Part shown: piece after piece, positions 56,216 through 64,000 of the stretch
Numbering within the stretch: the first letter of the stretch is position 1
Layout: the number at the start of each line of letters is the position of its first letter
NCBI GenBank assembly: GCA_026119855.1
Contig: JAOWBW010000253.1
Coordinates: forward strand, 1,054,001-1,118,000
Length of the DNA stretch: 64,000 bases
Direction of reading: 5' to 3'
Origin: Campanula takesimana
Taxonomy: Eukaryota; Streptophyta; Magnoliopsida; Asterales; Campanulaceae
The notes under the pieces: generated by a model
What the model was told of the DNA's origin: nothing
The model's database searches: none
What the model saw: only the letters and a program-made list of their open reading frames with translations
Program-made: the position numbers and the translations under genes

Positions 56216-56545
56216 AGATGGTTATTGAAATATGTTTGATATATTTGGAACACATATCAGAATATCCCTCTTCATACTGCTGAAAGCATTCTTTTGCCTT
56301 TGTCGTCCCTGTGGGTCCCGTGTCAAGTATGTACCCATTGGTTGACTTTGCTGCACAATGGGCTTCCCGCATAACCTTGTTAAGAATTGATCCAAAACCT
56401 TGATCCTAAACCTTGTTAAGAATTGCTAGTCCTACTCAACTTTGATGGCCTCAAATAAGTTGATGGATGCACGGACGATTTTATACTACGCAAAATGTAA
56501 TCCCAGCTGTGTGATTGTTCACACTCGGGGTTCCAGAGAGATGAT

Positions 56546-56672
56546 ACTGACAATGATCGAATCATAAAGCACAAGCTCGACTTTGAGAACATAGAAGCTG
56601 ATGTCTGGTTCTTTCCCCATAAATGTTACAACAATAATCTTCTTACCGATTTGTAGGTGTAGATTTTGATTA
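56546..56672 (+). repeat. Diverged copy of the block at 54538-54660
   Basis: Both blocks share ATAAAGCAC(A/G)A(G/T)CTCGACTTTGA and AACAATAATCTTCTTAC(C/T)GATT, reading KLDFENIEAD and NNNLLTD in one frame. They may be duplicated exons. Confidence 0.6.
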
Positions 56673-56949
56673 TAGAAGCTCATATTATTTTGCACTTTGT
56701 AAAATTTATTGAACAAATTTGAATAGAAGATATATGAATGTAGTTGGTCTAAAGGCTTTTGGTGTGTAAATATAGTTTTTGAGGGTATAAGCATATCAGA
56801 TTCTCCCTTTCTTTTTTGTTGATTGGTTTTGCTCTTATTATTTTATTTTGGTGTTTTTTTTTTTTTGCCAAAAGTAATAGTTACTATAACTAAATAACAA
56901 ACGTGTCATTTATATGTAACAGTTTGTACACATAAATGTAATACATATA

Positions 56950-57233
56950 CTCCTTCCGTCCCAGCACAAGTAGGACTAGAGAAGTGGGCACAATAACTAA
57001 GAGAAAATAGTGAATGTGTGGTATATAATGAAGAGAGAGAATGAGTGGGGTAAAAAGTAGTGTTGGTTGAATAAAATGAGTGGTGGAAAATGAAGAGAGA
57101 GAGAATGAATGAGGTTAAATGGTGGGGTTGTTTGAATATAAATATATTAAAACATTTCTATTTTGGGCAGTCTCAATTGTTATGGGACGGCCTAAAAGGG
57201 AAATAAGTCCTACTTGTGTTGGGGCGGAGGGAG
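56950..57233. mobile_element. Stowaway-like MITE
   Basis: Left CTCCTTCCGTCCCAGCACAAG and right CTTGTGTTGGGGCGGAGGGAG are inverted, with TA at the left and a mutated TT(TA) at the right. Confidence 0.82.
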
Positions 57234-57918
57234 TTTATAGAAAAGAAACTTTTTTTTTTCATTTGCCAAAAGTAATACTTATTATAACTAAAATGTAACG
57301 AACGTGTTACTTATATGTAACAATGTTTATACATAATTGTAACACATATGTATAGAAAAGTAATAATTCAACCCTTTACATTTTAGAACTAAAAACACTT
57401 GTGTTAGTAACATTGTAAAAATAAGAAAATAACAATTTTTATAAATAAATGTTACATTTTACTTATATAATAGCATTGTAAAACAGTTACGTTTACTTGT
57501 ATAATAGTATATCCATATGTTTTCAAATAATAAGCGACAATGAGTTCAATTTATCATGATACATGTAAAAGTATTACATTATCTATAGAAATCTGTTATA
57601 ATTTCATCTACAAAAGTGTTATATTTATTTGTACAAAGAATTACATTCATGTATATAAGTTGTTATTTTTCAAATGTTACTTTCTTTCAAAAAATAAAAT
57701 CAAAATACTCAAAAACAAATCTGGAAAAACACTATTACATTTCAGTATAACGATAATTACATTTAGTTATTGTTAGTGTTACACGTATTTATAGTTAGTA
57801 TTACAGTTGAAAGATGAGTAAAATGAGCTATTTTTTTTGTAAAACCGGTGTTACTTTTACTTATAAACAATGTTACTTTACAAGTAACATAGTTGTTACA
57901 TTTAGTTATACTAAGTAT

Positions 57919-58383
57919 TAGGGATGGCCAAACCGGACCGGAAAACCGGACCGGAAAAGCCCGGAACCGGAGCAAACCGGGGAGTAAACCGGAACCGGAG
58001 TAACCGGAACCGTGGTAAGCGCGGGCCGGTTCAGGGTCACATATATGGCGAACCGGAACCGGACCGGAACCGAAACCGGATCGGCATTTCCATTAAAAAA
58101 AAATAAAAATCCCTTATTTTTTAATAAATTTTAACATGTTTATTCATTAGTGTATTATAAAATAAAAATCTCTTGTCTTTTAATAAATTTTAACATGTTT
58201 ATTCATTATTGTATGATAAAAATAAAATAAAAAAAGGTAGTGTGGACTGAACCGGAACCGGATTGTGATGACCGGAACCGGAACCGGTGTAAGCGCGGGC
58301 CGGTTCAGGGTCACATATATGCCGAACCGGAACCGGCGGTTCCGAACCGGAACCGGGCCCGGAACCGGTTTTGGTCATCCCTA
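57919..58383. mobile_element. hAT-type MITE rich in ACCGGAACCGG repeats
   Basis: 465 bp flanked by the perfect 8-bp TSD ctaagtat (57911-57918, 58384-58391). Termini TAGGGATGGCCAAACCGG and, on the other strand, TAGGGATGACCAAAACCGG. Both ends are filled with ACCGGAACCGG units; the centre is AT-rich with a duplicated AATCCCTTATTTTTTAATAA-type stretch. No coding capacity. Confidence 0.9.
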
Positions 58384-58410
58384 CTAAGTATTACTTTTGG
58401 CAACAAAAAA

Positions 58411-58916
58411 AACAGTCAAAAAAAAAAAAAAAAACTATAAAAAAACGAAATATTTTTTTTCTGGAAAAATAAATAAATTTGGACCATGGGTTGCTGCCAC
58501 ATGGCAGATTTTGAGTGGAGCATGGGTTGGGATCCTATGCTTCGCGAAGAATGCTGCACACGGGTCACGACTCGTCTCTTCTATGAGATGGATCTAGGTG
58601 TTCTCACAAGAGACCACTTCTTATGATATATTGTGCTTCAATTATTATTTTTATTTATAACCGTGATATTTATCTTGAGACGAATAAAAAAAAAATACAT
58701 TACTACCTCTATCTCAAAATGAATGTTAAAAAAAAATTAAATTTACTCTTGATCAAGAGTATATTTGAATTTTTTGAACTATAATACTAAGGAGGTATTA
58801 AACAAGTCAATGGCGGAGCTACGCCTTGTGTAAAGGGGGCAATTCCCCCTTTGGTTTCTTCAAATTGACCAATTTACCACTGTATAATATGAAATGTTGA
58901 AATTTTTTTGCCCCCT
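58411..58916. other. Spacer, no gene seen
   Basis: Poly-A runs and unremarkable sequence leading to the LTR-like fragment. A short stretch (58470-58620) repeats ATGGGTTG/CATGGGTTGGG but shows no gene. Confidence 0.45.
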
Positions 58917-59447
58917 GTTAGTACCCGATCTTAAGATAAAGGACTTCCTAGACTTTTAGGAACCTCTAAGGACCTTTTAGGCAATTATAACTTGACAGAG
59001 ACTTATCCGACAGTTCTCCAGAGTTCTAGATTGACGAAATCAGTTCTAGGTCGAAATCCATCAGGATATTGATCAAATCCCGTGACCAAGCTGATAAGGA
59101 TTCGCTGAGATCTTGATCAGCACATAATCCAAGATTTGCCACCGTACGCCCATTAGACCACCGTACGGCTACCCTTTGGCCGTGCGGACACTTGTCCATA
59201 TTCACCCCGTTTTCCTATAAATAGGGTCCTCAGCTTCACAAATCGAAGACACAATTCATTCTGCGAGTTTCAGAGTCTAGACAAACGAGAAAACTCCAAG
59301 TTTAAGCCTTTTCGGCACCCTCGAAGCATCTTCGAATCATCAAGAAGCTTCAATCATAGTTCTTGCCGATCAAGGTAAGTCCCCTAACCCTTTTACTTAT
59401 GTTCTTGTTATGTTCTTAGGCTAGATCTGTTTTATGCATGTTTTCAT
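58917..59447 (+). repeat. LTR-like fragment (U3-R of a Tat-like family)
   Basis: It starts TGTTAGTACCCGATC, close to the minus-strand start of the Tat LTR (TGTTAGTACCCGACC), and has three CCGTACGG-type words (59151-59188) 30-65 bases before a TATA box (CCTATAAATAGGG, 59214-59226). A purine-rich leader follows, with a splice-donor-like CAAGGTAAGTCC at about 59371. The end fades into the Copia 4 integrase without a visible LTR end, so it is truncated there. Confidence 0.55.
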
Positions 59448-60451
59448 TATGTTTATTCATTCATATTCATATGTTAATGATAGTTTTATTGATTATCCTG
59501 TTTCTTATTCCATTGAATCTTCAAATATTTGGCATGGTCGTTTAGGACATACTAATTTGAAATATGTTAAAAAGATGATGAATTTGGATATCGTTCCTAA
59601 GCATGCTATTGATAAAACTTCTAAATGTCATGTTTGTGTTGAAGCTAAATCTGTTAAAAGGCCTCTTCATTCAAGATTCTGAAATACTTGATTTAGTGCA
59701 CACCGACATTTATGAATTTAATGGCTTGTTGACCAACGATAAAAAGAAATACTTTATCACTTTTATTGATGACTGTAGTAGATACTGTTATGTTTACTTA
59801 TTGAATGGAAAAGACGAAGCACTTGAAAAATTTGTTACATTTAAAAATGAAGCTGAAAAACAAACTGGCAAGAACCTTAAACGGTTAAGATCTGATAGAG
59901 GTGGCGAATATGAGTCTAATCCGTTTATGCATTATTCCCAAGAAAACGACATAGTGCATGAAGAGACTCCTCCCTACACACCTCAATCTAATGGTGTTGC
60001 TGAACGTAAGAATAGAACCTTTAAAGATATGATTAACAGTTTACTTATAAGTTCTGGACTACCTAAGTATAGGTGGGGTGAAGCTTTGAATACGGCTTGC
60101 CATATTCTGAATAGAGTTCCTCCTAAACATAGAGATGAAAGTCTGTTTGAACTTTGGAGAGGTAGAAAGACCAACTTGAAATACTTAAAAGTGTGGGGGT
60201 GCCTTGGAAAGGTACTTGTCCCTGAACACAAGAGAAAGAAGCTTGGTCCTGAAACTGTTGATGCTATCTTTATAGGATATTCTGAAATAAGTTATGCATT
60301 GAGATTTCTGGTCATCAAATCTAAAATTTCTGGCATGGATGTTAACTCAATTGTTGAGTTACGTGATACAACATTCTTTGAAGATGTGTTTCCCATGAAA
60401 ACCGGACTCCCTAAAGAGATAAATACCACGTCAAATTCAATTCCATCTTAA
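59434..60451 (+). pseudogene. Copia 4 integrase
   Basis: The first frame (to 59682) gives the zinc part IWHGRLGHTNLKYV and CHVCVEAKSVKRPLHS. A frameshift near 59675 leads to the second frame with the DDE core: D in LVHTDIYEF, D in RLRSDRGGEYES, E in NGVAERKNRTFKD. ELWRGRKTNLKYLKVWGC and the IFIGYSE block follow. It ends with a TAA at 60449-60451; the same frame continues into the RT start. Catalytic acids are intact, but the protein is broken in two. Confidence 0.85.
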
Positions 60452-61743
60452 GTGGAGGAGATGACAAACGTGGGGGCAGATCTAATTGGGTCTTTATCTG
60501 ATGATGAAGATGAACTAAGAAGGAGTAAACGGGCTAGGGTTACCAAGGATTATGGAAGTGATTACATCACTTACAATATCGAGGGTGATCCTAATAGCTT
60601 CAAAGAAGATATGGCATCTCCTGATACTAAGCAATGGAAGGATGTCGTTAAAAGTGAGATCGATTCTATTGTCTCAAATGGGACATGGGAATTAGTTGAT
60701 CTCCCTCCTGGTTGCAAAGTAATTGGATGCAAGTGGGTTTTAAGAGGAAACTCAAACCAGATGGGACCGTTGATAAGTTTAAGGCTAGATTAGTTGCTAA
60801 AGGGTTTAAGCAGATAGAGGGAATAGACTATTTCGATACATATTCACCAGTTTCTAGGATGACTACAATCTGTATGCTCATAGCATTGGATTTTGTATAT
60901 GATCTTCATATCCATCAAATGGATGTGAGCGATCTTGAGAAGGAGGTCTATATGGATCAGCCTAAAGGATTTGTAGCATCTGGTAATGAAAGAAAGGTCT
61001 GCAAACTTGTTAAATCCCTTTACGGATTGAAACAAGCGCCAAAGCAATGGCATGAGAAATTTGATAAAATTGTCTCATCGTTTGGCTTTATTACTAATGA
61101 ATTTGACAAGTGTGTCTATTCTATGAGTAAAGGTGATAGTTGTATTGTCTTGTGCCTATATGTTGATGACATTCTGTTATTTGGAAATAATATGAGAATA
61201 ATCGATGAAACTAAGTCATTCTTGAAAAGTAAGTTTGAAATGATGGATATGGGACTAGCTGACGTGATCCTTGGACTTAAGTTGACTCGTTCAACTAAAG
61301 GCATAACCCTCTCGCAATCTCATTATACAGAGAGTGTAATTGAGAAGTTTGGTTATAAGGATGGTAAAATTGCCAATACTCCGTTTAGTCCTTCTATGAC
61401 ACTTGCTAAAAATGAGAATGGAGTACCTGTGGCTCAGTTGAAATATTCTCAGGTTATTGGGAGCTTAATGTATCTTGCTAACTGTACTAGACTAGATATA
61501 TCCTACGTATTTACGAGGTTGGCTAGATACACTAAGTGTCCGAATAGAGCTCATTGGGCATCTCTAGGTAGAGTACTTTTGTACTTGAAGGGAACCATTT
61601 TCCTTGGGCTGCATAGATTTCTTGCTGTACTCGAGGGGCACAGTGATGCTAGCTGGATTGCTACTAACTCTGGGAGTTATGGCTGTACTGAGTATGTTTT
61701 TACCTTAGGCAGAGATGCAGTTGCCTGGAGGTCTACAAAATAA
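60452..61743 (+). pseudogene. Copia 4 reverse transcriptase
   Basis: The first frame covers the linker (RRSKRARVTKDYG) and RT entry (DSIVSNGTWELVDLPPG). A frameshift near 60750 leads to a 343-residue frame with KARLVAKGFKQIEGIDY, SLYGLKQAPKQWHEKF and an intact YVDD. A small deletion removes the usual KTAFLNG after HQMDV, which contacts the catalytic centre, so RT would be inactive. It ends WRSTK with a TAA (61741-61743) directly before RNase H continues in frame. Confidence 0.87.
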
Positions 61744-61749
61744 ACCCTG

Positions 61750-62184
61750 TTGTCTCGGTCTACCTTCGAAGCCGAGCTAGTTTCTATTAACACTACTGGA
61801 TTGGAGGCTGAATGGCTTCAAGGACTTATGTCCGAGTTTCCTATAGTCAGCAAGCTTATTCCTGTGATCTCTGTACATTGTGACAATACTGCCACAATTG
61901 AGAAACTTAAAAGTGTCAAGTTTAACTGCAAAACAAGGAGACACATCCAAATAAGATTGAAATCTTTAAGGGATCTTGTGTCTCAAAAGGTGATAGCTGT
62001 AGATTATGTTGGTACCAAGGATAACACAGCTGATCTTTTAACTAAAGGACTCAATGTAGTCTTAGTTCAAAAATCCAGGTTGGGGATGAGACTGAACCCC
62101 GTCCGATTCACATGCGGTAGGAACCCAACCTATCTGAGTGGAGATCCCACAAAGAAGGTTCAATCTGGTAGTAATAAGCCATAA
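61750..62184 (+). pseudogene. Copia 4 RNase H C-terminal part
   Basis: In frame after one TAA codon: SRSTFEAELVSINTTGLEAE, VHCDNTATIEKLKS, RRHIQIRLKSLRDLVSQKV and KDNTADLLTKGL. The active-site acids in the E-A-E and C-D-N blocks are visible. The frame then runs on to 62184 beyond the normal end. Confidence 0.85.
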
Positions 62185-62664
62185 GGTGGATTGGAACACC
62201 TAAAACAAATTGATATGTTACATGTCTGAGTCTGTCCCCTGAATAGCCTGAAAGATGTTCATTACTGCAAGTATAGTAAAAGCTTTAGGCTTTGAATGGG
62301 ATCAAGTCTTTTAGACAAGATGGTAGCAGTACATCTTTGGTGATGCCTAACTAAATAAGTGTTATTGCTAGCCGCAAATAGAGGAAATGGGTTACTCCTT
62401 GAAAGCACTTATGATAGAGGATCAGGACGTATGGCCTATACACGTCAAACATAATGATAGAGGTTGCTGTCATAGCCTTTGTCGTGTTGCTACCAACAAA
62501 GGCTCCTACACTCAAAGGAATCAGATTAAAGACACCCGTTCATCTGTTCCTATGGGGGTTTGCGTTGACTAGCTTAGGTAAGGGTTCAAGTCGGGAGACA
62601 CCATCTACTGAAAGCACGATATGGATAATCTCTACTAGTCTTATCACCATGGATTTGTGGGGAT
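62185..62664 (+). other. 3' untranslated region and polypurine tract of Copia 4
   Basis: No gene. The last 14 bases before the LTR (GGATTTGTGGGGAT, 62651-62664) are the polypurine tract, slightly worn. Confidence 0.65.
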
Positions 62665-63785
62665 TATTGGAAATTTGGCTTGAAAAGGGTCAAATTTGAG
62701 TAGGTCCCATTGGTGGGTCCCATTTACTTTGACCTTGGTCAGTGTTTATACTTGTAGTATGTTATACCATGATGAATATTGGTGTTTTGGTGAAACCCAA
62801 ATGATGGATTAAATCCATAGTTCTAAGACTTCAAAGATGAGCTTTTAAGAGACTTTTGCTTCCAAGGATGAAATGGGTTGGTTGCCATCTCACATGGGAA
62901 AGAAAAAACAAACCTTCCCTTTGCTTGGGAGTACAAAAGGCTTTTGGGCCATCCCACATGGAATTGGAGTACAAAAGGCTTTTGGGCCATTCCACATGGA
63001 ATTGGAATGGATAGTTGAAGATCCATAAATTACTTGGCATTTCATAGTCTCATGTTCAAGTTACATGTGAGGTGGGCTTGAACCTTTCCCCACAAGCGCG
63101 CTTGCTCCCTCGCTCGGCTGGGCTGGGCCGGGCACGGGCTAAGGGTGTTTGGGTGAATGGTTCGGTTCGAGGGCGTATCTATTTGAACAAAGTTTATTTG
63201 AAATTTCCAATATTTGCAGAATGGTCCCTGATGAAATCGTGAGGTCAGTTAGTTTCGTAACTGGACTCTAACTGTGCAGTTTCTTTTTCTTCAAGAAAAG
63301 GTAACTGGAAGTATAGGTTTGAGAGTCCTTCTCAAAAACCTAAACCGACTTGATAATAGTATAAATATACGATCCTATATTAGTTTATACACACGCAATT
63401 AATTACAATAAACTGTTCTCTCTCTAAATTCGTAATTTGTGGTTGATCTGAGAAGTGTGATTCCAGCGAAGTGGGACAGCAATCGCAAGTGGTTCGGTAC
63501 CTGTTCGTGCGAAGTTTTTACTGGTACATTCCTGAGATCGTTTCATCATCTGAGAAATTTGCCGCAACCATCAGCCGCATCAGTAGCAGACAATAGTTTC
63601 TCTTAGGAGAGTCTATTACCGACGACTCGATTTAAACTGATAAGTCTTTCTTACTCTCTTATTGTTTCTGTTTTTCTGGGATCCTATTCTTGTGGGTACG
63701 TTTCTGCTTTTGGCTTAATCTGATATTGTTATATGCTTACATGATTACCCTGATTAATCCGGTCGTTGCATATTAAATTCCAACA
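62665..63785 (+). repeat. 3' LTR of Copia 4
   Basis: Begins TATTGGAAATTTGGC (expected TGTTGG, first G mutated) and ends TTAAATTCCAACA. A TATA box (GTATAAATATAC) lies at 63359-63370. A 38-base stretch with GAGTACAAAAGGCTTTTGGG is duplicated in tandem at 62929-63004. Confidence 0.82.
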
Positions 63786-64000
63786 ATGATTGCGTAAGGT
63801 TTTCTCTTTAGTGCGAGGAAGAGAGAGATATTGTCGATAATGAGGAGGTGAGGTGTCGGGTTTATGTTTTTATACAATGGAAACTTACATATTGAAGTTT
63901 CTCCAACCTTTAAATGCCAAAAATTTGCTTAAGCTTTTCTTAATAAAATGCCATTATCGACACAAAATCCATCAAGAAGGTTTAATAAATTCCACGCCCA
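63786..64000. other. Flank of Copia 4, no gene seen
   Basis: Unremarkable AT-rich sequence to the window end. Confidence 0.5.

Larger units (their letters stand above)
56864..58410. repeat. AT-rich block with inverted TTGCCAAAAGTAATA ends and many GTTAC/GTAAC words
   Basis: The left end TTTGCCAAAAGTAATAGTTAC (56866) has an inverted partner split by the hAT MITE (57890-57918 plus 58392-58405), and a direct copy at 57257-57300. The interior repeats TGTAAC/GTTACATTTA at short irregular intervals. A Stowaway (56950-57233) and a hAT MITE (57919-58383) are inserted in it. Probably an old TIR element; ends not certain. Confidence 0.5.
59434..63785 (+). mobile_element. Copia 4: 5'-truncated Copia element
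   Basis: Starts inside the pre-integrase zinc region and runs through integrase, RT, RNase H, a 480-base 3' region, polypurine tract and a 1.1-kb LTR. The 5' LTR, gag and protease are missing; foreign LTR-like sequence (58917-59447) lies in their place. Several frameshifts and stops make it inactive. Confidence 0.85.

Overview
The window is nuclear DNA of a flowering plant, most likely a eudicot. Nearly all of it is transposable elements inserted into one another: Ty1/Copia and Ty3/Gypsy LTR retroelements with plant primer-binding sites, hAT, Mutator-like and Stowaway elements, microsatellites, and spliced genes with GT-AG introns. No intact host housekeeping gene could be recognised, and no tRNA or rRNA gene was seen. 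Element boundaries below come from matching LTR or TIR ends and target-site duplications (TSDs) read by eye.

Left part (1-19592). An old, badly decayed Copia element ('Copia 2', minus strand; LTR 18388-19592, internal remnants 189-1677 and 15827-18387) is interrupted by a young 14.1-kb SIRE-type Copia element ('Copia 1', minus strand, 1678-15826, TSD tatat, LTRs about 98% alike). Copia 1 has gag, protease, integrase and RT-RNase H, all broken by a few lesions. At the envelope position it also carries a third gene that appears to have its own TATA box, a 42-base first exon and a 991-base intron. A hAT-type MITE sits near its polypurine tract. Both Copia 1 and its third gene are densely seeded with the word AGGCGCAT.

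Middle (19593-27795). Microsatellite, a Mutator-like foldback MITE, a TIR element with GTTTGG ends, then 'Copia 3' (plus strand, 21652-27181, TSD gacca). Copia 3 is a deletion derivative that kept LTRs, gag, protease and the end of RNase H but lost the integrase core and most of RT. A perfect long hairpin follows at 27367-27487.

Tat-type Gypsy element (27796-46154, minus strand, TSD attac, LTRs about 99% alike). It keeps gag-protease and the first third of RT; the rest of pol is gone. On the opposite strand it carries a four-exon plant mobile domain gene (30272-32491) and a second, frameshifted relative-type gene (33011-34437). The word TGGCCGCGTGGCCA is clustered upstream of the LTR TATA box and of both antisense genes. 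A 3.26-kb solo LTR of another Gypsy family has inserted into its leader minisatellite (41656-44918).

Right part (46155-64000). A run of DNA transposons: a Mutator-type TIR element, a Stowaway MITE, a Pack-MULE that has captured pieces of two host genes (one an LEA_2-type protein), and another 9-bp-TSD TIR element with internal tandem repeats. Two stretches of possible but unverified spliced host-gene exons follow (52.4-53.7 and 54.7-56.2 kb), then a second Stowaway and a CCGGT-rich hAT MITE. The window ends with a 5'-truncated Copia element ('Copia 4', plus strand, 59434-63785) joined to a fragment of a foreign LTR.

The most interesting observation is that several unrelated LTR elements here each carry their own short, mostly GC-rich, often palindromic word in many copies, placed near promoters. 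Together with the extra genes in Copia 1 and the Tat element, this is the best candidate for an undescribed system in the window.
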